Shown: positions 26,104 to 34,555 of the stretch, piece by piece | Layout of the letters: each line of letters opens with the position of its first letter | Numbering within the stretch: position 1 is the first letter of the stretch | Source: CSBr16-58 sp051859825 | GTDB taxonomy: Bacteria; Bacteroidota; Bacteroidia; Flavobacteriales; Schleiferiaceae | Length of the DNA stretch: 46,391 bases | Assembly: GCA_051859825.1 (NCBI GenBank) | Contig: JBHYFA010000010.1 | Location: 1-46,391 of the forward strand | Direction: 5' to 3' | Notes under the pieces: generated by a model | What the model was told of the DNA's origin: nothing | What the model saw: only the letters and a program-made list of their open reading frames with translations | Databases searched by the model: none | Translations under genes and position numbers: made by a program

Positions 26104-27417
26104 ATGACATTTGGAATAAGTAACGTTTTATTCATTCTGGCTGTAGGTATTGCTGGATATCTATTTGCCAAAAGTGTGGGCAAAATTCGCCGGAATATTT
26201 TACTTGGAAAACCGCTTGACCGAACCGACAATCCTTCCGAGCGTTGGAAAACCATGGCCATGGTAGCTATGGGCCAAAGTAAAATGGTCACGCGTCCGGT
26301 TGCCGGATTTTTTCATATTGTAATCTACGTTGGTTTCATCCTAATAAATATCGAGGTGCTAGAAATTCTTATTGATGGAGTTTTTGGTACACACCGCGTG
26401 CTTGCTTCACCTCTGGGAGGAATGTACACCACCGCCATTAATTTCTTTGAAGTCTTGGCCGTAATGGTGATTATTGCTTGTGTGGTTTTTCTCTGGAGAA
26501 GAAATATTCAACGTGTAGGTCGCTTCCATAAAGAAGAAATGAAAGGCTGGCCAACCAAAGACGCAAACTACATTTTAGTCATCGAAATCGTTCTGATGTT
26601 TGCCCTTTTGGGAATGAACGCCACTGAAGCTAACATGATCGATGCCAAGGCTGGTCCATATATCATTAGTAGTTTGCTAGCACCATTATTTAGTCCGCTT
26701 AGTCAAGAAGGCTTACACGTTGCCGAACGCATTTTCTGGTGGGGTCACATTCTTGGTATTTTAGCTTTCTTAAATTACCTCCCCTACTCCAAACACTTCC
26801 ATATTATCCTTGCTTTTCCCAATACTTGGTATGCAAACCTTAAAGCTAAAGGTCAATTTGCCAACAACGAAGCCGTTACCAACGAGGTTAAAATGATGCT
26901 CGACCCCAATGCGGATCCTTACGCTGCACCAGCTGAAGGCAGTGAAGCTCCCGAGCGCTTTGGAGCGAAAGACGTTATGGATTTGAAGTGGGTAAACATC
27001 ATGAATGCCTACGCCTGCACGGAGTGCGGAAGATGTACTTCTGAATGCCCGGCCAACCAAACGGGCAAAAAACTATCTCCCCGTAAAATCATGATGGATG
27101 TGCGCGATCGGGTTGAGGTTGTGGGAAAAAACATTGACGCTAACAATGGAAGCTTCGTTGATGATGGAAAATCACTGCTCGACGACCATATTTCACGTGA
27201 AGAACTTTGGGCGTGTACCACTTGCAATGCTTGTGTTCAAGCTTGTCCGGTAGAAATCGATCCTTTGTCCATCATCATGCAGATGCGACAATACTTGGTG
27301 ATGGAAGAATCGAGTGCCGCTCAGGAACTCAACCTTATGATGACCAATGTGGAAAACAACGGGGCACCTTGGCAGTTTGCGCAAGCAGATAGAGCTAACT
27401 GGGCCGAAGAAATGTAA
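26104..27417 (+). CDS. Membrane-bound (Fe-S)-binding protein, HdrC/NarI-like
   Basis: The 437-residue protein has several transmembrane helices in its first 240 residues, with conserved His residues (for example His71 in FFHIVIYVGF) that could bind heme as in NarI-type subunits. A soluble ferredoxin part carries two 4Fe-4S motifs: C305-x2-C308-x2-C311-x3-C315 and C371-x2-C374-x2-C377-x3-C381. This matches the membrane (Fe-S) partner of CCG-domain proteins in Bacteroidota, which probably shuttle electrons between quinone and an unknown donor. The CCG partner is at 28109, separated by a lipoprotein gene. Confidence 0.9.
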   Translation: MTFGISNVLFILAVGIAGYLFAKSVGKIRRNILLGKPLDRTDNPSERWKTMAMVAMGQSKMVTRPVAGFFHIVIYVGFILINIEVLEILIDGVFGTHRVLASPLGGMYTTAINFFEVLAVMVIIACVVFLWRRNIQRVGRFHKEEMKGWPTKDANYILVIEIVLMFALLGMNATEANMIDAKAGPYIISSLLAPLFSPLSQEGLHVAERIFWWGHILGILAFLNYLPYSKHFHIILAFPNTWYANLKAKGQFANNEAVTNEVKMMLDPNADPYAAPAEGSEAPERFGAKDVMDLKWVNIMNAYACTECGRCTSECPANQTGKKLSPRKIMMDVRDRVEVVGKNIDANNGSFVDDGKSLLDDHISREELWACTTCNACVQACPVEIDPLSIIMQMRQYLVMEESSAAQELNLMMTNVENNGAPWQFAQADRANWAEEM

Positions 27418-27423
27418 TTTAGG

Positions 27424-27990
27424 ATGCGGTTATTATCTTTCGTAGTAATGCTATCCGCCGTTATTCTTTCTACTGCTTGTGCGGAAGAAGAAGCGCGGTG
27501 GCCTTTGACATTGCACGGACAAGAGTTGATGCCGCTCGACACCGCCAGACTAGTAAATTACCTCAATGTTCAAGATACGCTCGATACCTTGTACATGGAC
27601 TATGGATCACGAGTATTGGATTTTGAAGGTGAGAAAACAGACTTAAGAGAGTTCGCTACACAAGAAATAGACGTATCGCACGCAGAAATGAATGATTTGC
27701 TCATGGTGAAGCTGGAAAATTTTGGCGAGTTTCGAGCAGAATTTCTGAGCATTAAACGCCGAAGCGATGAAAGCGGCTTGGAGATTATGTTGGAGTTCCC
27801 CACCATCACACCAGCGGGTGAAACGAACTTTTTCCCCATTTACCCTATTGGTGATGATACTCTTATGAACGTGTTGAGCAATACAAACCAAACTCCTCAG
27901 CTTATCTATCGATTGAACGAATCGCAGGCGGGCTTAAGAGGCGAAATCATCGCAGTAAAAGTTAACGAACAATATTACCGTAAACAGTAG
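27424..27990 (+). CDS. Lipoprotein of unknown function
   Basis: The 188-residue protein has a lipobox ending at Cys19 (LSTAC) and an acidic mature part. I recognise no domain. It begins 6 nt after the stop codon of the membrane (Fe-S) protein gene, so it is very likely co-transcribed with it. Its position between the two redox subunits is unusual. It might be an envelope partner of the complex or simply a passenger; sequence alone cannot decide. Confidence 0.8.
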   Translation: MRLLSFVVMLSAVILSTACAEEEARWPLTLHGQELMPLDTARLVNYLNVQDTLDTLYMDYGSRVLDFEGEKTDLREFATQEIDVSHAEMNDLLMVKLENFGEFRAEFLSIKRRSDESGLEIMLEFPTITPAGETNFFPIYPIGDDTLMNVLSNTNQTPQLIYRLNESQAGLRGEIIAVKVNEQYYRKQ

Positions 27991-28079
27991 AAGTTATGAA
28001 ATGTCCATGTAATAGCCTTCACAAGCTCCAATGAAAATTGCAAGGATATTCCATAACTTGTCCCGACATGTATGTCGGG
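27991..28079. repeat. Palindromic intergenic element with nested CCCGACAT hairpin
   Basis: Imperfect 23-bp arms (27991-28013 and 28037-28059, starting and ending AAGTTATG/CATAACTT, 19 of 23 matching) form a stem-loop that begins at the first base after a stop codon. Directly after it comes the perfect hairpin CCCGACAT-gt-ATGTCGGG (28062-28079). There is no U-run, so a terminator is unlikely, and the next gene in the redox operon follows. Confidence 0.6.
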
Positions 28080-28108
28080 GTGACCTATAAAAAACAAACA
28101 ATTTGCAT

Positions 28109-28888
28109 ATGAAAATTCCAAGTATGGCCGACTTAATGGCGCAGGGCAAACAGCCGGAAGTTTTATTTTGGGTAGGATGTGCGGGAAGTTTTGACGACCG
28201 TGCAAAAAAAATCACCAAGGCATTTGCCAAAACCCTGCTAAAAGCCGGGGTTGATTTTGCTATTTTGGGTAAAGAAGAGAGTTGCACGGGCGATCCGGCC
28301 AAACGCGCAGGAAACGAATTTCTCTTTCAAATGCAGGCCATGGCTAATATTGAAGTCTTGAATGCCTATGAGGTGAAAAAGATTGTCACAACCTGTCCAC
28401 ACTGCTTCAATACACTCAAAAACGAGTACCCCGAGCTCGGTGGGAACTACGAAGTAATGCATCATACGCAGTATTTGCGTGAGCTTTTGGAAAGTGGTAA
28501 GTTGAAGATTGAGGGCGGAAAACTCAAAGGAAAGCGTATTACCTTCCACGACCCGTGTTACCTAGGTAGAGCAAATGGAGAATACGAAGCTCCTAGAAAA
28601 CTCATTGAAACCATTGAAGCGGAATTTGTGGAAATGCGTCGTTGCAAATCCAAAGGTTTATGCTGCGGAGCCGGTGGAGCACAAATGTTTAAAGAACCCG
28701 AAAAGGGAAATAAAGACATCAATATCGAACGTACAGAAGAGGCGTTGGAAACGCAACCAGAAATCATCGCTGCCGCATGTCCTTTTTGCAATACTATGAT
28801 GACCGACGGTGTAAAAAATAAAGAAAAAGAAGGCAGCGTTAAGGTAATGGACTTAGCTGAGTTGGTGGAAATGGCGGGAGATTTATAA
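28109..28888 (+). CDS. (Fe-S)-binding protein with CCG domains (HdrB/GlpC-like)
   Basis: The 259-residue protein starts at ATG 28109; a TTG two codons earlier is less likely. Two cysteine-rich CCG repeats are seen: WVGCAGSFDD with CPHCF (Cys96, Cys99) in the first half, and FHDPCYLGR, CCGAGG (185-190) and CPFC (224-227) in the second. Such domains bind non-cubane Fe-S clusters in heterodisulfide reductase subunit B, GlpC and LutA. It is the probable soluble catalytic or electron-transfer partner of the membrane protein encoded at 26104. Confidence 0.92.
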   Translation: MKIPSMADLMAQGKQPEVLFWVGCAGSFDDRAKKITKAFAKTLLKAGVDFAILGKEESCTGDPAKRAGNEFLFQMQAMANIEVLNAYEVKKIVTTCPHCFNTLKNEYPELGGNYEVMHHTQYLRELLESGKLKIEGGKLKGKRITFHDPCYLGRANGEYEAPRKLIETIEAEFVEMRRCKSKGLCCGAGGAQMFKEPEKGNKDINIERTEEALETQPEIIAAACPFCNTMMTDGVKNKEKEGSVKVMDLAELVEMAGDL

Positions 28889-28904
28889 ACCTCTAAATTT
28901 AGTG

Positions 28905-29396
28905 ATGATGAAATCGATATTTTCTGTTTTTGTTCTCTTGATTAGCTTCAGTTTATCAGCTCAAACGCCTCAAGACACAATATCAATAGAATACCGGGGG
29001 TTCTTCGGTGGATACCAATACATCATGGATGGAAAGGAGCTTTCAAGTGGTGAAGTTAAAGATATAATTAAGTCTGTGTCGGGAACGGAAAAGTTGATTC
29101 GAGCTTCTAATAGATACGATCTTTGGGGAAATATTTTTGCCTTTGGTGGTGGACTTTTAGTTGGTGGTGAGATAGGTAGAAGCTTAGGAGGTGCTGAGAT
29201 TCGACCCGTTAGCCTTTATACGGGTATTGGTCTAATAATTACCGCTTTTATTTTTGCAGATACCAGCGAGAAAAGGTTTAGAAAAGCGGTGGTTCTGTAC
29301 AATGACAATGTTTCTAATCATACTTCGTGGTTGAGGAGGTCGGAAGTGAGGTTGGGAGGAAGTTTAGATGGAGTTGGGATAGTCTGGAGATTTTAG
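28905..29396 (+). CDS. Small secreted or envelope protein of unknown function
   Basis: The protein of about 163 residues has a signal peptide ending LSAQ, a short N-terminal domain (IEYRGFFGGYQYIMDGKEL), two glycine-rich hydrophobic stretches that could be transmembrane (about 75-90 and 100-117), and a C-terminus ending VWRF. I do not recognise the family. It starts 16 nt after the CCG protein gene, on the same strand. ATG 28905 and 28908 are both possible. Confidence 0.7.
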   Translation: MMKSIFSVFVLLISFSLSAQTPQDTISIEYRGFFGGYQYIMDGKELSSGEVKDIIKSVSGTEKLIRASNRYDLWGNIFAFGGGLLVGGEIGRSLGGAEIRPVSLYTGIGLIITAFIFADTSEKRFRKAVVLYNDNVSNHTSWLRRSEVRLGGSLDGVGIVWRF

Positions 29397-29420
29397 TGAC
29401 TACTGTATATATTTTCGACT

Positions 29421-29653
29421 ACGATTCCAAGACTTTGACAGAGTAAAACTAACATGCTAGTTTTAAGGAGCCATTAATAATGAGTCGTTATTTTTTCACC
29501 GCAGGACTTGTCCCGTACAAGAATTGTCGGGAGGCGCAAAGAGCGCAAAGCTTAATGGATTGTGCTTTGCGGTCTCTGCGCCTCCGCGGTGAAAAATATA
29601 ATAGCTTCCTTAAAAAGAGTCTTCGTTTTACTTGATTAAAGTCTTGGAATCGT
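29421..29653. repeat. 233-bp imperfect palindromic element with 16-bp terminal inverted repeats
   Basis: The ends are perfect 16-bp inverted repeats, ACGATTCCAAGACTTT at 29421-29436 and its complement at 29638-29653. Homology continues inward on both arms: AGTAAAAC, TTTTAAGGA, then TTTTTCACCGC (29492-29502 and 29586-29596), then a 21-bp stem (29531-29551 and 29564-29584, 19 of 21 matching) closing on a 12-nt loop. The left arm alone holds an extra segment of about 28 bp at 29503-29530, which carries the TCCCG...TGTCGGGA motif related to the hairpin at 28062. No coding frame is evident. The element ends 3 nt from the peroxidase stop codon. Confidence 0.75.
29444..29465. terminator. Possible AT-rich hairpin terminator
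   Basis: An 8-bp stem TAAAACTA/TAGTTTTA with a 6-nt loop lies 47 nt after the gene ending at 29396. It is AT-rich and inside the larger palindromic element, so its role as a terminator is uncertain. Confidence 0.3.
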
Positions 29654-29656
29654 GGT

Positions 29657-30781
29657 TCAAGAGAAATCTGGTCGTGAAGTTTTTTCACTGGAAACCGGAA
29701 GCACGGGCAAAGTGCGCGCATGGATGGGAGTTTCTCCCGTTAAACTTTCCAAGAAATCAGCAATGGCATCTATTTGCTCATCAGAGAGTTCTTTACCGAG
29801 CTGTGTAATACCCATGATTTTGATTGCTTCATTTAAACTCCAGACGCTACCATCGTGAAAGTATGGAGCTGTTTTGGTTATATTGCGTAATCCGGGTACT
29901 TTAAAAACGTATTTATCAAACTCCTCACCGGTTACTTCAAATTTCCCTTCATCATGAGTTTTTGACCCCGTGTACTCCCAGTAAGGACCTTTTATCAATC
30001 CAAACTTCTGCAACATTTCACCCCCGAAAGCAGGTCCGGTATGACAAGTGGTACAACCAACTTCCATAAAAGTTTTCAGTCCATTTTTCTGCGACGCTGT
30101 AAGTGCTTCACTATCTCCGGAAACAAAACGATCGTAAGGCGCTGGCGTCATCAATGTGCGCTCAAAAGCTCCAATTGCCCTAGCCATATTATCATAGGTA
30201 ACAGCATTGGAGCTTCCGGGAAAAGCCGCGGAAAACATTTCCTGATAGCCCGGAATACTTGCCAAACGGTCAACAACAAACTCTTCATGAGGTGATCCCA
30301 TTTCAATTGGATTTAAAACCGGGCCTTTCGCCTGTTCTTCAACATCAGCAGCACGACCATCCCAAAACTGAGTACTATGCAAAGCGGCATTAAGCACCGT
30401 AGGCGAATTTCTCGGACCAGTAGCCCAACCATGTCCAATGGATGTAGGGTTATTATCAACACCAAAACTTGCTATGTTATGACAACTATTGCAAGAAATT
30501 GTATTGCTCTTTGAAAGGCGAGTGTCATAATACAAAGCTTTTCCAAGCTCTACCATTTCATCGCTAATTTCGTAACTACCCTTCGCTATTTCAGGCAGCG
30601 ATCGAAAAAATTTCTTAGCCTGACGAACAAGCTCCATATCCTCAGAAGTAAGAGTCTGCGGAATTTTCTGCTCAGTTTTTATCGATTCTTTTGAACTAGG
30701 CGTTTCTGATTTGTTACAGGCAAAAGCCAACGCAATCGTAGCTGAAATTGCTAAAGCAGCTTTAGTGGTTTTGTAAATCAT
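29657..30781 (-). CDS. Di-heme cytochrome c peroxidase (MauG/CcpA family) lipoprotein
   Basis: Starting at ATG 30781, the 374-residue protein has a lipobox ending at Cys22 (LAFAC) and two heme c sites, CNSCH (97-101) and CTTCH (243-247). Segments such as GRAADVEEQAKGPVLNP and PYFHDGSVWSLNEAIKIMG support the bacterial cytochrome c peroxidase family, which reduces hydrogen peroxide in the periplasm with electrons from c-type cytochromes. The same fold includes MauG and MbnH, which oxidise protein tryptophans; the family alone cannot separate these. ATG 30823 would add 14 residues before the signal peptide and is rejected. Confidence 0.93.
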   Translation of the reverse strand: MIYKTTKAALAISATIALAFACNKSETPSSKESIKTEQKIPQTLTSEDMELVRQAKKFFRSLPEIAKGSYEISDEMVELGKALYYDTRLSKSNTISCNSCHNIASFGVDNNPTSIGHGWATGPRNSPTVLNAALHSTQFWDGRAADVEEQAKGPVLNPIEMGSPHEEFVVDRLASIPGYQEMFSAAFPGSSNAVTYDNMARAIGAFERTLMTPAPYDRFVSGDSEALTASQKNGLKTFMEVGCTTCHTGPAFGGEMLQKFGLIKGPYWEYTGSKTHDEGKFEVTGEEFDKYVFKVPGLRNITKTAPYFHDGSVWSLNEAIKIMGITQLGKELSDEQIDAIADFLESLTGETPIHARTLPVLPVSSEKTSRPDFS

Positions 30782-30859
30782 TGGAAATTTGGTTTGAATT
30801 TTTTGGTGAGCACAAAATAACAAAACATCGACAAAACTGCCATAGAGAAAAAGAAAATT

Positions 30860-31441
30860 CTACTGAGAAATACGCCCAACTTTAAACAGGCGCTTACTGT
30901 AGTAATCTTCACTTAACCTACTAACAACAACGCCTTTGGAAGATGAAGCGTGGGCAAATTTTCCATCGCCTAAATACACCCCAACATGATCGATTCGTCT
31001 TCCTTTAATTTTGAAAAAAACCAAATCACCCGGCTCGGCTTCGGAAGGCTTAACCACATCTACCTGCTGAAAAAAATCTTCCGCTCGTCTGCCGGATAGC
31101 TCCACACCAAATACATTATTCATTACCTGCAAGGTAAACCCACTGCAATCAACCCCACTACGGGTATTTCCTCCCCATGCATAGGGCGTTCCCATCCACT
31201 GCTCTACAAATTCCATTAGTTCAACAGCATCCTCAACAGGCGCTGTATTGGAAGTTTCTATCCTAGGAGGGGCTGGTTCAGCAATTCTAGTTTGTCGTTC
31301 TCTACCAGGAGTGCGAGGCTCATCATCCCAAACAAAGTCTGGATACTGATTTTTCTCGGCCGCCGGCTTTGGCAATCCTCCACACGAACTCAGCATCACA
31401 AGCGCGAAGGCAAAGAAAATGTAGTTGCGTATGGAATTCAT
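30860..31441 (-). CDS. NlpC/P60 (C40) peptidase lipoprotein
   Basis: The 193-residue protein has a lipobox ending at Cys20 (LSSC), a proline-rich linker (about 24-68), and an NlpC/P60 domain with catalytic Cys99 (VDCSGF), His152 (IDHVGVYL) and a third polar residue His164 (FAHAS). Such enzymes cut the D-Glu/diaminopimelate bond in peptidoglycan stem peptides, in the periplasm. It is transcribed toward the peroxidase gene with a 78-nt gap and may be separate from it. The 183-bp region upstream, shared with cry-DASH, holds no clear promoter match. Confidence 0.93.
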   Translation of the reverse strand: MNSIRNYIFFAFALVMLSSCGGLPKPAAEKNQYPDFVWDDEPRTPGRERQTRIAEPAPPRIETSNTAPVEDAVELMEFVEQWMGTPYAWGGNTRSGVDCSGFTLQVMNNVFGVELSGRRAEDFFQQVDVVKPSEAEPGDLVFFKIKGRRIDHVGVYLGDGKFAHASSSKGVVVSRLSEDYYSKRLFKVGRISQ

Positions 31442-31624
31442 TTTTGGTGTTTTGCAAAAAAATAAACTGTGCTAAGTTCAATGACTAAATTACGCATTGC
31501 ATAAGTAGCCGCTTCATAGCAAAAGATTAATTATCAACAGAACTTGTTGGCAAAAATCAATAATTCAAACCTTGTGTGTAGCACCTTTTGCAGCTTTTGA
31601 CTGTTATTCCAACAAAAAGTATTT

Positions 31625-32860
31625 ATGGCTCATTTGATATTTTTACGCAATGATCTTCGCATACTCGACCACGATATTTTCCATGCTTTGCAAAATGAAG
31701 AAATCATTCCCCTCTACGTTTTCGATACTAGAAAATACCAAAAAGATTCTCTAGGTCAGGATAGAACCGGAGTGTTCCGACAAAAATTTCTCATCCAAGG
31801 ACTTGAAGCTTTGCGGGAGGAACTTCGTACCCGTGGAGGAAATCTCATGGTGGCCGAGGGAAATCCGGCAGCAGTTATTGCGCACATTAACAAAACTATC
31901 CCTTTAGAAGCCATACATTTTTACCAGCACGACGCTTGGGAAGAGCAAATTCAAGAGAAGGAAATCGAAGATTTAGGAATTCCCTTTCGATCATATTCAG
32001 GAGATTACTTGTATCACCCCGAAGATTTTCCCTTTTCCATTGAAAAAATACCCTTCGTGTTTACGGCCTTTCGGAAAAAGTTGGAAAAATACGCTGCGGT
32101 AAGACCTTTCCTCCCTACTCCAGCAAAGTTTAAGGTTCCCAATAGCATATCAGATTGGGGACAAATTCCTAGTATTCCGGAAATTGAGCACGATCTACGC
32201 ACAGCTTTCCCATTCTCAGGCGGTACCAGAGCAGCCTTAGACCGTTTGGAGCATTACTTTTGGAACACCGACGCACTCTCTCAATACAAGGAAACACGCA
32301 ACGGCATGGTGGGCACCGAGTATTCGTCAAAGTTTAGTCCTTGGCTGGCTCAGGGTGCTATATCAGCACGCTTCATCTATCATCAAGTAAAGAAATACGA
32401 AAAGCTGAGGGTATCGAATAGCAGTACCTATTGGTTGATTTTTGAGCTCATCTGGCGTGACTTCTTCCGATTTACTGCCGCAGCTGAAGGCAGATCCTTT
32501 TTCCGTGTGAAGGAAAATTACAAACCTAGAGTCACCAAAGAATTTGAAGCTTGGAAAAATGGTGCCACTGGGGTAGATTTTGTAGATGCCGCCATGCGTG
32601 AATTGGCCGCCACGGGCTACACCAGTAATCGAGCACGGCAAAATGTAGGAAGCTTTCTGGTGCATAACCTCAAGCAACCCTGGTACGCCGGTGCGTTGTG
32701 GTTTGAATCGGTGTTAATCGACTACGATGTGTATAGCAATTACGGCAATTGGACCTATGTTGCAGGCGTAGGTCACGACCCACGATCGAGGGTTTTCAAC
32801 ATAGAAAGGCAGCAAAGCATGTATGATGCTAAGGGCTTGTTTGTAAAGACTTGGACGTAG
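31625..32860 (+). CDS. DASH-family cryptochrome / photolyase
   Basis: The 411-residue protein has the N-terminal photolyase domain (FLRNDLRILDHD opening) and a C-terminal FAD-binding domain with TEYSSKFSPWLAQGAIS, WLIFELIWRDFFRF, GYTSNRARQNVGSFL and NYGNWTYVAGVGHDPR. DASH proteins repair cyclobutane dimers, mainly in single-stranded DNA, using blue light and FADH. It ends GLFVKTWT, a few residues earlier than I would expect after the conserved Trp, and its stop codon is 1 nt from the end of the convergent aminotransferase gene. The core is intact, so activity is likely. Confidence 0.93.
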   Translation: MAHLIFLRNDLRILDHDIFHALQNEEIIPLYVFDTRKYQKDSLGQDRTGVFRQKFLIQGLEALREELRTRGGNLMVAEGNPAAVIAHINKTIPLEAIHFYQHDAWEEQIQEKEIEDLGIPFRSYSGDYLYHPEDFPFSIEKIPFVFTAFRKKLEKYAAVRPFLPTPAKFKVPNSISDWGQIPSIPEIEHDLRTAFPFSGGTRAALDRLEHYFWNTDALSQYKETRNGMVGTEYSSKFSPWLAQGAISARFIYHQVKKYEKLRVSNSSTYWLIFELIWRDFFRFTAAAEGRSFFRVKENYKPRVTKEFEAWKNGATGVDFVDAAMRELAATGYTSNRARQNVGSFLVHNLKQPWYAGALWFESVLIDYDVYSNYGNWTYVAGVGHDPRSRVFNIERQQSMYDAKGLFVKTWT

Positions 32861-32861
32861 A

Positions 32862-34040
32862 TTACAATACAGAAATAATTGTTTCACAAACCCAATCTAT
32901 CTCTTCCATCGTAATAATTAGCGGTGGAGCAATGCGCAAAGAAGTTTGGTCGAATAAAAACCAATCGGTAACCAGACCTTTTTCCAAACAAGCCCGCATT
33001 ACACGCTGAACGCTTTCAAAACTGTCGAGCTTGAGTGATAATAGTAAACCTTTACCTCTGACTTCAAGAATACTTGGATGTTGAAGACCGGCACGGAAAC
33101 GAGCTTCCTTCTTGGGAACTTCGCAAACCAATTTGGTATTGAGAAGCGTTTCCACAACCGCGAGTGAGGCCGCACACGACACGGGATTGCCGCCAAAAGT
33201 AGTAATGTGCCCCAAAAATGGATTTTCTTTGAAAGCCGCCATAATATGCTCCGGTGCGGCGAAAGCTCCAATGGGCAGTCCTCCACCCATACCTTTGGCC
33301 ATAACAACTATATCGGGTACAAAACCCTCAACCTGATGGAAAGCAAATAAACTTCCCGTGCGTCCAAATCCGGTTTGCACTTCATCGAGAATCACCAAAG
33401 CGCCGTGGGATCTACAACGCTTTTGTACCTCCAGCAAAAATTCGGGCTTGGCAATCACGTAGCCACTTTCCGATTGAACTACTTCCACAATCACCGCCGC
33501 TGTATTAGCATCAATTGCGTCCAAGGCTTGCATATCATTGAAAGGAATGTGACTTACTCCGGGAAGAAGCGGACGGTAGTTTCTGCGAAATACCTCGTCG
33601 CCAATCACCGATAACGCACCCTGACTGCTACCGTGGTAACTCTGCTGGAAAGCTACAAAATTGGGTTTTCCCGTATAGCGCTTGGCGAGTTTCATTGCTC
33701 CTTCGATGCCCTCGGTGCCTGAATTAACAAAATACACATTATCGAGACTTGGATGAAGAATATCATGCAGAGCCTTTGCCAAGCGTGCCTGCGGCGACTG
33801 GATATATTCACCATAGACCATGATATGCATGTACTGATCTACCTGCTCTTTTATGGCCTTTACTACGGCGGGATGCCGATGTCCTAAATTACAAACGCTA
33901 ATACCCGCAATCAAATCCAAGATTTTCTTTCCCTCAGGCGTGTAGAGATACATTCCTTCGGCCTTTTCCACTTCTAAACCCAAAGGAAAATTAGTGGTTT
34001 GTGCTTGGTGAGCTAAGAAAAGCTGGCGAATGCTGGCCAT
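32862..34040 (-). CDS. Class III PLP aminotransferase (acetylornithine/ornithine-type)
   Basis: The 392-residue protein shows the class III pattern: VYFVNSGTEGIEGAMKLAKRYTGK (cofactor phosphate site), a SYHGSSQGALSV block, LVILDEVQTGFGRTG with the Asp that contacts the pyridine nitrogen, and VMAKGMGGGLPIGAF with the Schiff-base Lys. Substrate cannot be fixed; acetylornithine, succinylornithine or 4-aminobutyrate type enzymes are all possible. It lies 35 nt after purE on the same strand, so it is likely the last gene of a purK-purE-aminotransferase unit. No arginine genes are nearby. Confidence 0.9.
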   Translation of the reverse strand: MASIRQLFLAHQAQTTNFPLGLEVEKAEGMYLYTPEGKKILDLIAGISVCNLGHRHPAVVKAIKEQVDQYMHIMVYGEYIQSPQARLAKALHDILHPSLDNVYFVNSGTEGIEGAMKLAKRYTGKPNFVAFQQSYHGSSQGALSVIGDEVFRRNYRPLLPGVSHIPFNDMQALDAIDANTAAVIVEVVQSESGYVIAKPEFLLEVQKRCRSHGALVILDEVQTGFGRTGSLFAFHQVEGFVPDIVVMAKGMGGGLPIGAFAAPEHIMAAFKENPFLGHITTFGGNPVSCAASLAVVETLLNTKLVCEVPKKEARFRAGLQHPSILEVRGKGLLLSLKLDSFESVQRVMRACLEKGLVTDWFLFDQTSLRIAPPLIITMEEIDWVCETIISVL

Positions 34041-34075
34041 AGTTCAAGTTTGATTGTTGAAGAAAGCTCTTTTGA

Positions 34076-34555
34076 TTAGCGCTTCACAGCTTTCGACATC
34101 TGCTCAACTTTTTCCTTCAGCCCTTCCTTAAATTGGATAACTCTATCCAACAATTCGCTATCCGAAGAAGCTACAATTTGTGCGGCTAATATACCCGCAT
34201 TGCGAGCGCCATTTAATGCCACCGTGGCCACGGGCACCCCAGAAGGCATTTGCAAAATTGAAAGAACGGAATCCCAGCCATCTATGGAGTTACTCGATTT
34301 TACGGGCACACCGATTACAGGTAAAGGCGTAAGAGATGCCACCATACCGGGAAGATGAGCCGCACCGCCCGCTCCAGCAACAATTGCTTTGATGCCACGC
34401 TTATGGGCGTTTTTTGCGTAATCAAACATTTTTTCGGGTGTACGGTGAGCAGAAACGATATCCAATTCGTACTTCACTCCTAGTTCATCCAACACCTTCG
34501 CGGCTTCTTCCATAACGCTTAGATCGCTTTGCGACCCCATAATGATTCCAATCAT
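34076..34555 (-). CDS. purE: N5-carboxyaminoimidazole ribonucleotide mutase
   Basis: The 159-residue protein begins MIGIIMGSQSDL and has SAHRTPEKMFDYA, AGAGGAAHLPGM and GVPVKSSNSIDGWDSVLSILQMPSG, all typical of class I PurE. It isomerises N5-CAIR to CAIR in purine synthesis. Its start overlaps the purK stop by 4 bp (34552-34555), the classic coupled purKE arrangement. Confidence 0.98.
   Translation of the reverse strand: MIGIIMGSQSDLSVMEEAAKVLDELGVKYELDIVSAHRTPEKMFDYAKNAHKRGIKAIVAGAGGAAHLPGMVASLTPLPVIGVPVKSSNSIDGWDSVLSILQMPSGVPVATVALNGARNAGILAAQIVASSDSELLDRVIQFKEGLKEKVEQMSKAVKR

Noticed and set aside
26104..28888. HdrC/HdrB-like pair considered as a methanogen-type heterodisulfide reductase
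   Set aside because: No HdrA, coenzyme M/B or hydrogenase genes are present; the families are broadly used in bacterial electron transfer.
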